Below, one piece after another: positions 1-8,079 of a DNA stretch of 20,400 nucleotides. Source of the stretch: CAZWAP01 sp964632005 (GTDB lineage: Bacteria > Planctomycetota > Phycisphaerae > Sedimentisphaerales > Anaerobacaceae). Location of the stretch: assembly GCA_964632005.1 (NCBI GenBank), contig CAZWAP010000043.1:1-20400 (forward strand), written 5' to 3'. The notes under the pieces are model-generated. The model saw only the letters and a program-made list of their open reading frames with translations, was not told the origin of the DNA and did not search any database. The first letter of the stretch is position 1, and each line of letters opens with the position of its first letter. A program made the position numbers and the translations under genes.

Positions 1-951
1 ATCCACGCTGTTATAACACATCAGGAAATCGCAAAATTATCTGAGGGGCTCGAGCCCCTGAAGGCCTATTATGACCGCGTGAATCGTTTTGTAAGAGGCC
101 ATAAAGACGAGCCGGATTTCTGCTTCAAGATAATAGACCGGCCGGCGCAAATAACGACGGCCAGCTGGTATTATGAGACTGCCATTGATGGTCTGTTCCA
201 TCGTTTTATCGATAATGAACAGCCCAAATACCTGCTGGAGTACGACTACGGCAAACGAGAGCTCAGATACTCTCTATATGACAAAGAAAATCTCCAGAGG
301 TTATCCCGGCTGAGGATGCTGGCCAAGGATTTTCTGGACCCGGATATACCGGTAAATAGCCCTGATGAGCCCGACTTCGTAAATTCGATCGGTGTAAAGT
401 TCAGGCGGGTTCACGGCCCTCAGTATGATTTCCTGATCGGTATCTATGAGGTGACGCAAAAACAGTGGACAGACGTGATGGGTTACAATCCGAGCACCTT
501 CACGGACCCTGACCGGCCGGTGGAAAATGTCTCGTACCAAATGGTCAAGGAGTTTATAGATCGCCTCAATAAAATGGAAGGAACGGATTCCTACCGGCTC
601 CCTACAGAGGCTGAGTATTCGATGTTGGCGCATATGGCTATGGCCGACATCCATCAACACGGACGGGACATTACCGAGTATGCATGGCTTGAACCTACCG
701 CAGTACAAATGACACACCCTGTTGGGAGGCTCCAACCAATGCCACCTGGAATATACGACCTGATAGGCAATGTGTGGGAATGGACCGATCAGCTCATATA
801 TTATCACAAGAAAGTTAAGCCTTTCGCCGATAGCCCGCACCTGTGTTTCGGAAGCAGTTGGAGAGAAGGTAACATACTGCAGACAAACTATCCCGTTGAT
901 TACAGGCACAGCAATTTAGGCTTTCGACTTGCCAAAGGCATACGAAAATGA
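1..951 (+). CDS. Protein with C-terminal formylglycine-generating-enzyme (SUMF1)-like domain, 5' partial
   Basis: The reading frame is open from base 1, so the gene starts before the window; the GTG at 79 is only the first internal start-like codon. The C-terminal half, from about base 370, has the FGE-sulfatase fold signature: a stretch around 'GIYEVTQKQW', then 'PVENVSY', 'YRLPTEAEY', 'GNVWEWTDQ' and a terminal 'GFRLAKG'. The domain is short, and the only Cys near its end lies in 'CFGSSWRE'; the paired catalytic cysteines of true sulfatase-activating enzymes are not seen, so a binding or structural role is more likely than formylglycine formation. The N-terminal half, charged and rich in Tyr, is not recognised. 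The stop overlaps the next start as ATGA, so the two are probably co-translated in a surface-glycan operon. The fold is fairly sure; the function is not. Confidence 0.8.
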   Translation: MHAVITHQEIAKLSEGLEPLKAYYDRVNRFVRGHKDEPDFCFKIIDRPAQITTASWYYETAIDGLFHRFIDNEQPKYLLEYDYGKRELRYSLYDKENLQRLSRLRMLAKDFLDPDIPVNSPDEPDFVNSIGVKFRRVHGPQYDFLIGIYEVTQKQWTDVMGYNPSTFTDPDRPVENVSYQMVKEFIDRLNKMEGTDSYRLPTEAEYSMLAHMAMADIHQHGRDITEYAWLEPTAVQMTHPVGRLQPMPPGIYDLIGNVWEWTDQLIYYHKKVKPFADSPHLCFGSSWREGNILQTNYPVDYRHSNLGFRLAKGIRK

Positions 952-3281
952 GCGGTATCTATAAGGATCTAATCAGCGAGATATCCTTTGCCATTCTCGG
1001 CTTAGGACAGGCAAAGGCTGTCCCTCTTTTATTTTGGGTGGCGGTCTTTGAAACCATAGCAATTATTTCTTTCGTGATGACACGAATTATAAGAAAGGTT
1101 GCGGCACATCTGCCCGTAACTATATTTCGAGTTGCCTTCTTTTCATCGGCCGCATTTATTATCCCCCTCCTTATCCTATTCGGCATGCTGACGCACCCCG
1201 GCCTATATCCAATCGAAGTGTTTGATGAGGCCACGCACACGTTTACAGAAGTGCCCCTTATACAGAAAGCTCTCCTTCAAGGTCATATCTTGAAGATGAA
1301 TGTTTTTGACAGTTTTGGAACGCCGGTTATAGGTAATCCAGTTGCTAATCCGTTCGCGCCGCACGCTTTGTCCTATTTGTTTCTAAAACCGCATCTCGCA
1401 ATGGTCGCTAATAAGTTCATATTAGCTATTTTGTCATTTCTGGCTTTATTTTATTTCTACATTCGCAGAGGTATATCCTTCCACACCAGCGTCCTAACTG
1501 CAATTCTCACCTATACCGCACCGAGCTTTTTTTACTTCCATCACCAGCATCCGCACCAGGGCGTCCTTCTTTATTTCTGCCTTATACTATTACTGACGGA
1601 CCTTTGCCTTTCGAAACCTAAAGCATCTTACTACTTGTTGTTACATCTTGCTTATATCATATTTTTTCTCGGATCTGGAATAAGCGGTCTTTTGCAGGGT
1701 ATCCCCTTCGTTCTGTTCTATGCGCTTATATCTGTTGGGCCCGACGTCAAGCGGCTCGTCAAGCTGTGCTTGCTTCCCCTCATCTCAGCTTTGATACTGA
1801 CCCATCATCACCTTCTCTACTTTATGCGAATTGCTCCTCTTACATGGCGATATAGCTTTACATTCGACAACGTGAACCTCTACACGTTTGAGCAGCTGGT
1901 GCAGGGCTGTGCGTTTTTGACCAGACCCACAGGTTATCACACAGATTACTCGATTAGTTACTCTGTGGCCGTGTTTGTTTTTGTCTTGCTGGGGCTACTG
2001 AATTACAAAGATAAAAAAACAAGTAAAGAATTTATGTTAACGATGTTATTGGGCGCAGTGCCATTCATAGCGGTGTACTTGATGTTGCGCTATAGGCATA
2101 TACAATCCTCGATTCCACTCATAAGGCCAGTTGATATTACGCGTTTTCTTTGGTTTGCTGGTGTTTTTATAATGATTCCGTTTGGTCGGATACTTGACAG
2201 CCTTTTACAGAAAAAAGTGCCGGTCAAAAACTCCCGCGAGAATATTCTTCTTATAAGCTTAATACTGTTCTTTGTTGTGTTTCGGGTTAAATTCGAACGG
2301 TCCCTTCTAAGCATCCTTACGCACGTTTTATCTCCTATTCTAGTATTACTTGTGTATCACTTACTGATTAAGTATAGGGTACATAGTAAGATTCTTGTTG
2401 GAGCGTTTTCTGCTCTTCTGTTTGGTTCCCTGTTGTTGCCCCGGTTCGAGGTGTGTGATAAGCTGATCAACTATTGGTATTTCCCGGAAGAGGCAACATC
2501 GTACCCTCACAAAGATTTCCTTAAATATATGAAACCTTACTACCGCCTTGCAACATTCGAATCTCCAAGATCGGTTTCACCAACAGCTGGCGATGATCAA
2601 ATAATTGCGAAGCATCGTATCCTTGGGAGTACGAGCAGAAGTATTATTTCGCATGCAGCTCTCCGCTCTTATCTTGATAAGAACGGTTTGGCATACCACC
2701 ATTGGTTCGGCATAGTTTATTTTATTAGGCCACTTTCTCCCGAAACTCTTGCCGCCTTAGGGATAAGATACTACGTGTGCCAGCGCAAAGAAGACCCGGG
2801 AAGCCTTGGCTGGAAAAAGCTCGCACAAACCGATACGGTGGTTCTTTATGAGAATCCACTGGAGCCCTCACCCTTCTACTACTTATATGACGGACAAATG
2901 CATTTCATACATGATTATTATTTTTCTTACGATCGAATCGAAATAGATTTGACTTCAAGGCCCACTGCCGTTGCTGATAATCCGGTCTTAGTATGTACGT
3001 TTGTTGCGTGGCCTGGATGGAAAGCTTATATAGATGGTAAGCCTGTAGATATATCTGTCGGTGAGGACCAATTTATACGAATTTTGAAGCCAGACGGCAA
3101 TAAACTCACGCTAAAATTCTCCCCTTATTCCGGAGCATACATCATAGGCAGTGCTTTGACGTCAGCACTGTTTGTTATCGCGTGCGTTTTTTTTGAAAAG
3201 AATAAGGGGTACTTGCAAGCCATAGCGACTAGATCACGATTGAGGATCACAGCCATTATATCGGGTTGCGGAAAAGGATAG
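948..3281 (+). CDS. YfhO-like multi-span membrane protein, probable GT-C glycosyltransferase
   Basis: A 777-residue integral membrane protein. The first ~500 residues hold roughly a dozen hydrophobic segments (for example residues 25-45, 55-78, 150-172, 204-222, 335-352, 434-450), followed by a soluble domain of about 230 residues and one last membrane segment near 735-755. The late soluble part contains 'WPGWKAYIDGKPV' and then 'KFSPYSGAYIIGSALTSAL', which fits the end of YfhO-family (Pfam Bact_memb YfhO) proteins: an outer-face beta domain followed by a terminal helix. Such proteins are GT-C-fold enzymes that use polyprenyl-phosphate sugars to modify surface polymers outside the membrane. 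It overlaps the upstream gene by 4 bp, and the aminotransferase-fold gene starts 1 base after its stop. Its codons are visibly more AT-rich than those of the following genes, which hints at transfer or at a different origin of the cassette. The exact substrate cannot be told. Confidence 0.8.
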   Translation: MSGIYKDLISEISFAILGLGQAKAVPLLFWVAVFETIAIISFVMTRIIRKVAAHLPVTIFRVAFFSSAAFIIPLLILFGMLTHPGLYPIEVFDEATHTFTEVPLIQKALLQGHILKMNVFDSFGTPVIGNPVANPFAPHALSYLFLKPHLAMVANKFILAILSFLALFYFYIRRGISFHTSVLTAILTYTAPSFFYFHHQHPHQGVLLYFCLILLLTDLCLSKPKASYYLLLHLAYIIFFLGSGISGLLQGIPFVLFYALISVGPDVKRLVKLCLLPLISALILTHHHLLYFMRIAPLTWRYSFTFDNVNLYTFEQLVQGCAFLTRPTGYHTDYSISYSVAVFVFVLLGLLNYKDKKTSKEFMLTMLLGAVPFIAVYLMLRYRHIQSSIPLIRPVDITRFLWFAGVFIMIPFGRILDSLLQKKVPVKNSRENILLISLILFFVVFRVKFERSLLSILTHVLSPILVLLVYHLLIKYRVHSKILVGAFSALLFGSLLLPRFEVCDKLINYWYFPEEATSYPHKDFLKYMKPYYRLATFESPRSVSPTAGDDQIIAKHRILGSTSRSIISHAALRSYLDKNGLAYHHWFGIVYFIRPLSPETLAALGIRYYVCQRKEDPGSLGWKKLAQTDTVVLYENPLEPSPFYYLYDGQMHFIHDYYFSYDRIEIDLTSRPTAVADNPVLVCTFVAWPGWKAYIDGKPVDISVGEDQFIRILKPDGNKLTLKFSPYSGAYIIGSALTSALFVIACVFFEKNKGYLQAIATRSRLRITAIISGCGKG

Positions 3282-3282
3282 A

Positions 3283-4452
3283 ATGAATCTGCACTGGCCA
3301 TTAATGGAGAACAATATCACCAGGGAAGACCTGGAAGTCCTGATTGAGTTTCTAAAAGGTACGCCACGCCTGACGCAGTCAAGCAACGTCCGAGCATTCG
3401 AGCAAGAATGGTCTGAATGGCTCGGCGTCAGGCATAGTGTCTACGTGAATTCCGGCGCATCAGCAAACCTCATCACCATCGCCATATTAAAGCAGCTCTA
3501 CGGTACAGGCGAAATCATCGTTCCGACCCTCACATGGGTCTCGGATATCGCATCGGTTCTGCAGCACGGCTTCAGCCCTGTCTTCGTGGATATCAACCCG
3601 AGAAATCTCTGTATGGACGACCGGCAGGTCATTGAAAAGCTCTCGGACAAGACAAAAGCAGTTTTTCTGACGCACGTCCAGGGCTTCAATGGCCTGACCG
3701 ACCGGCTGCTTTCTGCCCTGAAACAGCGGAATATCCCCCTGGTCGAAGACGTCTGCGAGTCTCACGGTGCGACGTTCAAGGCAAGAAAGTTAGGCACCTT
3801 CGGCCTTGTCTCGAATTTCTCCTTTTACTTCGCGCACCACCTCAGCACGATCGAGGGCGGAATGGTCTGTACCAACGACCCCGACATATATGAGATGGCC
3901 CGTATGTTCCGCTCGCACGGAATGGTACGCGAGGCCGCAAGCGACGAACTCAAGAAGCGATATGCCCAGCAAAATCCCGATTTAAGCACCGACTTCATCT
4001 TCGCTTTTGCCGCGTACAATATGCGCAACACCGAGATCGGCGCGGTGATAGGCCGCAACCAGCTCAAGCGCATCGACGAGAACAATGTCAAGCGCAGACG
4101 CAATTTCGAGCTGTTCTTGAACAACCTCGACCCCGAAAAGTACCGGACCGACTTCGACCTGCAGGGCAGTTGCAACTACGCCTTCAATCTCGTAATCAAC
4201 AAACCCGATCCACAGCTTCGGGACAGGGTCGAAAAGACGCTGCAGGAGGCGGGCGTCGAGTTTCGCCGCGGCAGCTCCGGCGGTGGCAACCAGCTAAGAC
4301 AGCCGTACCTCAAGGGCTTCATCCCGGACAAGGAGTGGGAAAAGTATCCTCAAATCGAGCACATCCACTTCTACGGCTATTATATCGGCAACTACCCGGA
4401 CCTTGAGGAGCAGAAGATTCTGGCACTGTGCGATTTGCTGAACAGGGTGTGA
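3283..4452 (+). CDS. DegT/DnrJ/EryC1-fold PLP enzyme with His in place of catalytic Lys (ColD-like sugar 3-dehydratase)
   Basis: A 389-residue fold-type I PLP protein of the DegT/DnrJ/EryC1/StrS sugar aminotransferase family. Visible signatures are 'VNSGASAN' (phosphate binding, about residues 55-62), 'EIIVPTLTW' (77-85), 'VEDVCESHGA' with the pyridine-binding Asp156, and 'SFYFAHHLSTIEGGM' (180-194). In ordinary aminotransferases the last motif carries the Lys that forms the internal aldimine; here the aligned residue is His185. This substitution is known in GDP-4-keto-6-deoxymannose 3-dehydratase (ColD) and the CDP-sugar 3-dehydrase E1 (RfbH), and the length is close to ColD (about 390 aa). 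I infer a PLP- or PMP-dependent 3-deoxygenation of a nucleotide 4-keto-6-deoxyhexose. No ferredoxin-type Fe-S motif is present, so ColD fits better than E1. No partner epimerase or reductase is in the window. It sits between the YfhO-like and glycosyltransferase genes. Confidence 0.88.
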   Translation: MNLHWPLMENNITREDLEVLIEFLKGTPRLTQSSNVRAFEQEWSEWLGVRHSVYVNSGASANLITIAILKQLYGTGEIIVPTLTWVSDIASVLQHGFSPVFVDINPRNLCMDDRQVIEKLSDKTKAVFLTHVQGFNGLTDRLLSALKQRNIPLVEDVCESHGATFKARKLGTFGLVSNFSFYFAHHLSTIEGGMVCTNDPDIYEMARMFRSHGMVREAASDELKKRYAQQNPDLSTDFIFAFAAYNMRNTEIGAVIGRNQLKRIDENNVKRRRNFELFLNNLDPEKYRTDFDLQGSCNYAFNLVINKPDPQLRDRVEKTLQEAGVEFRRGSSGGGNQLRQPYLKGFIPDKEWEKYPQIEHIHFYGYYIGNYPDLEEQKILALCDLLNRV

Positions 4453-4453
4453 C

Positions 4454-4460
4454 AAGGAGG
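4454..4460 (+). promoter_or_regulatory. Strong Shine-Dalgarno site before the GT2 gene
   Basis: AAGGAGG lies 5 bases before the ATG at 4466 and just past the stop of the preceding gene. It fixes the start of the glycosyltransferase and is the best ribosome binding site in this cassette. Confidence 0.8.
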
Positions 4461-4465
4461 TTTTA

Positions 4466-5419
4466 ATGTTATTGTCGGTTGTCTTTTCTTTTCGCAACGA
4501 AGAGGACGTAATCCCCGAGCTGATAAAGAGAATGCGCCGCACACTTGACCCTCTCAAGCTTGACTACGAGCTTATATTCGTAAATGATGCATCCACCGAC
4601 GGTTCCCTCGAGTTGCTGCTGAAGTATCACCAGCAGGACGAGAGGATAAAAATCCTGAACCTCTCTCGCAGGTTCGGCCTGGCCCCCGGTATCCGCGCAG
4701 GTCTGCAGCACGCCAGAGGCGACGCCGTGGTTTATATGGATGCCGACCTGCAGGACCCCCCCGAGCTTATCCCAAAGCTGCTCGAAGAGCTAAAAAAAGG
4801 GGCCGAGGTCGTCCACACCACCAGGACAAAGAGAAAAGGAGAGAACCGTTTCAAGATGTGGCTTACCAAACAGGCCTACAGGGTAATAAACCTCGTGGCC
4901 GATATCGATATACCGCAAAACACCGGGGACTTCAAGTTGCTATCCCGCAGGGCACTCGACGAGCTTCTTCAACTGAGGGAATATGACCCGTTTATGAGGG
5001 GACTGGTCAGATGGATTGGCTTCAGGCAGGCACAGGTGTTCTACGAGCGCGAGCAGCGGTATGCCGGCCAGACCCATTTTTCGCTGTTGAGGAGCATCAA
5101 TCCGGTGCGGGAATTCGTCCGCGGCCTGACATCGTTTTCCGAGCTGCCATTATACTTCGCCCTGATAACGGGCTTGCTGTGCTGCGCTGGCAGCCTCATC
5201 TATCTCCTTGCAGTTCTCGTCCGACGCCTTTTCTCAGGGACGCACTTGTCGGCTGGCTCTGCCGTAATTGTCATTATGCTCTTTCTTGGCGGAACTATCC
5301 TCTTTGCTATCGGGATTCTTGGCCTGTATGTGGGAAGAATGCATCAGGACGTAAAAAACAGACCCCACTACATTGTCGAAAGCAAGATAGGCTTTGATGA
5401 CGATAAGACCAGGTGCTGA
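4466..5419 (+). CDS. Polyprenyl-phosphate glycosyltransferase, family 2 (GtrB/ArnC/DPM1-like)
   Basis: A 317-residue GT-A glycosyltransferase with C-terminal membrane anchor. The GT2 core shows 'SFRNEEDVIPEL' (residues 8-19), 'VNDASTDGS' (39-47) and the metal-binding motif 'DADLQDPPE' (92-100). Further on come 'NTGDFKLLSR' and 'YEREQRYAGQTHFSL', typical of the DPM1/GtrB/ArnC group that moves a sugar from a nucleotide donor to undecaprenyl or dolichyl phosphate on the cytoplasmic face. Two hydrophobic segments, about 227-255 and 267-291, follow as in GtrB. The lipid-linked sugar made here would be the usual donor for a GT-C protein such as the YfhO-like neighbour, so the two probably act in sequence. 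It lies 13 bp after the PLP enzyme and ends the cassette. Group assignment is firm; the sugar is unknown. Confidence 0.92.
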   Translation: MLLSVVFSFRNEEDVIPELIKRMRRTLDPLKLDYELIFVNDASTDGSLELLLKYHQQDERIKILNLSRRFGLAPGIRAGLQHARGDAVVYMDADLQDPPELIPKLLEELKKGAEVVHTTRTKRKGENRFKMWLTKQAYRVINLVADIDIPQNTGDFKLLSRRALDELLQLREYDPFMRGLVRWIGFRQAQVFYEREQRYAGQTHFSLLRSINPVREFVRGLTSFSELPLYFALITGLLCCAGSLIYLLAVLVRRLFSGTHLSAGSAVIVIMLFLGGTILFAIGILGLYVGRMHQDVKNRPHYIVESKIGFDDDKTRC

Positions 5420-5521
5420 TGACCTGGCTCCACTAAGAACACCGATCACTCAGCACAATAGCCAGCGACAATCACTCCTACCATCCAACCTAACGTCCAG
5501 TAGCTGTCAGGGCCAAGAGAT

Positions 5522-5827
5522 TCATATCTCCTCAAGAAATCCCTTCCTGACGAGCCGCTCCTCGGCGTGGAATAGGGTTGCGTAGTCGGGTATCGTTTGC
5601 AAGCCAAGCGCCTCGCGCAGCTCAGCCGAGGCTGCGAGCCGCTCGATTACACCCTGGATGTCGGTCTTGAAGAACCGGCGTAACACGAGAATCGCGAACA
5701 GCTGATGCTCGGTGAAATCCTTGGCAAGGAATGGGTGGGCAAACTTCGGCATAGATTCCCTCGCCTCGGCCAGCGCGTCTATGGCCACAATTACCGGTGA
5801 TTGAGTTGTCCAGGCCTGTGTTCTCAT
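5522..5827 (-). pseudogene. N-terminal remnant of a DDE transposase (IS4/IS5-like)
   Basis: A 101-residue frame whose middle part, 'FTEHQLFAILVLRRFFKTD' and 'ELREALGLQTIPDYATL', matches the N-terminal region of IS4/IS5-type transposases found in many planctomycetes. The catalytic DDE part is missing: the frame stops after 'RKGFLEEI', and the about 100 bp beyond show no continuation. Just upstream an in-frame TAA precedes the ATG. I see no terminal inverted repeats around it. It is best read as a decayed insertion sequence lodged between the glycan cassette and the glycosylase gene, on the opposite strand to the former. A short independent gene is possible but less likely. Confidence 0.65.
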
Positions 5828-5934
5828 AACTGATTAATCGGCAGGCCGGCCCGCCAACTCCAGTTCTACCGGCACAAGACGGCCGATCATTTGAAAATTG
5901 GGCGGTCTGAGACGCGTCTGGCCTGGCCGACTGA

Positions 5935-6669
5935 TCACCGCCGGGGAGCCTGAGGGATGGGCAGGCCCAGCTCGGCCAGCACCTTTTTCATATCCTCCCA
6001 GACCCGCCGCCGATTCTCCTGCGAGTAGTTCCGCAACAAGTAGGCGGTGTGGTAGGTAGCCATAACTTTGATCGGAGGCCGACCAAGTCCAGCGCAGTAC
6101 TCGTGGAAGTGTCCGCGCAGCTGGCCTATCGACTTGGTAGAATTCAGCAGCGTCCTTGCCGCGTGGGCACCGAGCGCCACAATGACTTCGGGGTTTATAA
6201 CCTCAATCTGCCGCTGGAGATACGGCAGACAGCTGATGATTTCATCGGCCCTGGGATCGCGGTTGTCCGGGGGCCGACACTTGAGGATGTTGCCTATGTA
6301 GACATCGCCACGTCTAAGCCCGCAGGCCTCTATAATCCTGTCTAATAACTGGCCCGCTCTCCCCACGAAGGGTCGGCCCTGGGCATCCTCGTCCGCCCCT
6401 GGCGCCTCCCCGACAAAGACAATGCGGGCGTCCGGGTTGCCCTCCCCCGGAACCGCGTTCGTTCGCAGTGCCCCCAGGGCGCACTTGCGACACTCTCTGA
6501 TCTGCTCGGCGAGCTCTTCAAGCAAGCTGAGCTTCTCGCTGACTGCCCTTTGGTCCTGCTGGTTCGGCGGCACCTGTTGCCTGGGCTTGCTCGTGGCGAT
6601 AAAGCCTGAGAAGAACTGCTCCATCTCAAGATGCTGGCGAACGACTTTCTCCAAATCCGTTTTCTTCAT
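5935..6669 (-). CDS. Family 4 (4Fe-4S) uracil-DNA glycosylase
   Basis: A 244-residue base-excision repair enzyme that removes uracil from DNA. Four cysteines placed like the Fe-S ligands of this family are seen at residues 60, 63, 131 and 147. The active-site motif is 'GEAPGADEDAQGRPFVGRAG' (87-106), with 'CRPPDNRDP' at 131-139. The late motif reads 'ATYHTAYLLRN' (204-214); family members usually have His-Pro here, so Thr208 is unusual. The first 45 residues form a charged, Gln/Pro-rich extension before the core, as also seen in DNA-polymerase-linked family members. It stands alone, facing away from the LysR gene. A possible promoter with a very short leader lies directly upstream. Confidence 0.93.
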   Translation of the reverse strand: MKKTDLEKVVRQHLEMEQFFSGFIATSKPRQQVPPNQQDQRAVSEKLSLLEELAEQIRECRKCALGALRTNAVPGEGNPDARIVFVGEAPGADEDAQGRPFVGRAGQLLDRIIEACGLRRGDVYIGNILKCRPPDNRDPRADEIISCLPYLQRQIEVINPEVIVALGAHAARTLLNSTKSIGQLRGHFHEYCAGLGRPPIKVMATYHTAYLLRNYSQENRRRVWEDMKKVLAELGLPIPQAPRR

Positions 6670-6680
6670 AAGTGCTTACC

Positions 6681-6709
6681 AGTGTATGCGAAACTCCAGG
6701 CCAGGACAA
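6681..6709 (-). promoter_or_regulatory. Putative promoter of the uracil-DNA glycosylase gene
   Basis: On the minus strand TTGTCC (6709-6704) and TACACT (6686-6681) are separated by 17 bases. The predicted start of transcription would be only about 5 nt before the ATG at 6669, and no Shine-Dalgarno site is seen, so the mRNA would be nearly leaderless. This rests on motif match alone. Confidence 0.35.
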
Positions 6710-6990
6710 CCCATTAGTCCGGCAACGGCCCATAATGCTCCCGGCAATACACAGGCCCGGACCACGCCTATTACGCCTCAAACTGCGCCGGTGCCAATCC
6801 GACAATACCGCCCCCGTTCGCGGGAACTCGACGCTTACCAAAGGAGACATCCTCGCCCTGCTGGCCGATCAGGCCCCCCACCAGCCGACCAAGGCGACCC
6901 TGCCATCTGCCCCCCTGCAGCACCCGGTGCTTTGCGAATAGTATGCGACGATCCAGGACGGTCCACGAGACGATTTTTTCTATCCTGCTA

Positions 6991-7018
6991 TTGAATACAT
7001 TAGCAAAACTGATAGAAT
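6991..7018 (+). promoter_or_regulatory. Putative promoter of the LysR gene
   Basis: TTGAAT (6991-6996) and TAGAAT (7013-7018) are 16 bases apart in a locally AT-rich stretch, about 60 bp before the LysR ATG. LysR regulators often bind their own upstream region, but I could not pick out a convincing T-N11-A palindrome. Confidence 0.4.
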
Positions 7019-7079
7019 AATTGGCTGCCGCTAATATGAGTTGAGTTCTGTGTAGGCAGAAACATTAGGAAAAGCAATA

Positions 7080-7964
7080 ATGCATATAGAGGCCCTTAAG
7101 CTATTCTGTGACTTGGCTGAGCTTCGGAGTTTCTCTAAAACTGCTGAGAAACACCTCGTAAGCCAGTCGGCTGTCTCGCAGCAGTTAGCCCAACTTGAAT
7201 GTGCCTATAAGTGTCAGCTTATCAACCGCAAGGTCAGGCCAATCGAGCTGACCAAGGCAGGACAACTACTTTACACCGCTGCACAGGACATCCTGGACAG
7301 ATATGAACAGTTCAAGAGCAAGCTAAACGCCCTGAGCTCGTCGGTCGGCAGCAGGGTCAATGTGGCGGCCATATTCAGTATCGGTATGCACACATTGCCG
7401 GACTATGTCAAGCGGTTTATGGTCGGCCACCCCGATGTAAACGTCCATATCGAGTACTTCAGCGCCGCGAGGATTTACGAGCTTGTCCTGGCTGGCGAGG
7501 TGGATATCGGGCTGGTGGCGGTGCCAAAGAAGGACAGGCGGCTCGACGTTTACGAGTTTGAAGATGAGCCGCTGGTGCTGGCGTGCAGCCCCAGGAATCA
7601 TTTTGCCTGCGAGTCACAGGTGGACATACACAGCCTGCAATTTGAGAGGTTCATCGCGTTTGAGAAGGGCGTTCCTACCCGCCAGTTGATAGACGGCATT
7701 CTCGAGCGCTACAATGCGGCCGTAAGGCCGGTGATGGAGTTCGACAACATCGAAACAATCAAGCGCGCCGTCGAGATAGACACCGGCATCAGCATACTGC
7801 CGAGAACCGCGCTGCTCCAGGAGCTGGGGGCAGGCACCATAAAAGCCGTACCATTTTCAAACGAGAGGTTTGTGAGGCCCACAGGGATTATCGTTCGCAA
7901 GGGTAGAGTCCTGGGCCAACCGGTGAGGTATTTCCTGGAGCTACTCCGCAAAAAAGGCGAATAG
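7080..7964 (+). CDS. LysR-family transcriptional regulator
   Basis: A 294-residue regulator with the normal LysR layout. The N-terminal winged helix-turn-helix is clear: 'LKLFCDLAELRSFSKTAEK' followed by 'SQSAVSQQLAQLE' (residues 6-41) and a linker helix to about 88. The rest is a periplasmic-binding-fold effector domain, with 'GEVDIGLVAVP' (about 139-149) and 'EIDTGISILPRTAL' (about 231-244), closest in feel to the CysB/CbbR groups. The effector is unknown. The nearest genes on the same strand are a HAD phosphatase and a LolA-like protein 115 bp or more downstream; the divergent side has the glycosylase. Neither gives a clear target. The start is supported by AGGAAAAG about 6-13 bases upstream. 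Confidence 0.93.
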   Translation: MHIEALKLFCDLAELRSFSKTAEKHLVSQSAVSQQLAQLECAYKCQLINRKVRPIELTKAGQLLYTAAQDILDRYEQFKSKLNALSSSVGSRVNVAAIFSIGMHTLPDYVKRFMVGHPDVNVHIEYFSAARIYELVLAGEVDIGLVAVPKKDRRLDVYEFEDEPLVLACSPRNHFACESQVDIHSLQFERFIAFEKGVPTRQLIDGILERYNAAVRPVMEFDNIETIKRAVEIDTGISILPRTALLQELGAGTIKAVPFSNERFVRPTGIIVRKGRVLGQPVRYFLELLRKKGE

Positions 7965-8079
7965 AAATCCGTGCACAATGCAGAGCCGACGCCCGTAAAC
8001 TACGAAAGGTCAGATGTTTGCCCGAAGTGATAATGCCACCCTGAGCGTCGGGGCGAATTGGGATTGAGCAGGGACGGAT

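Larger units (their letters stand above)
6670..7079. other. Intergenic stretch without a recognisable gene
   Basis: About 410 bp separate the divergent glycosylase and LysR genes. Several GC-rich frames are open here on both strands, but their translations are rich in Arg, Pro and Gly without known motifs, and none has a good ribosome binding site. The left edge holds the probable glycosylase promoter and the right 90 bp the probable LysR promoter. The middle may be a decayed gene; I cannot name it. Confidence 0.5.

Noticed and set aside
5409..5427. Hairpin CCAGGT/ACCTGG around the stop of the GT2 gene as a terminator
   Set aside because: The stem is only 6 bp, holds the stop codon in its loop and is not followed by a T run.
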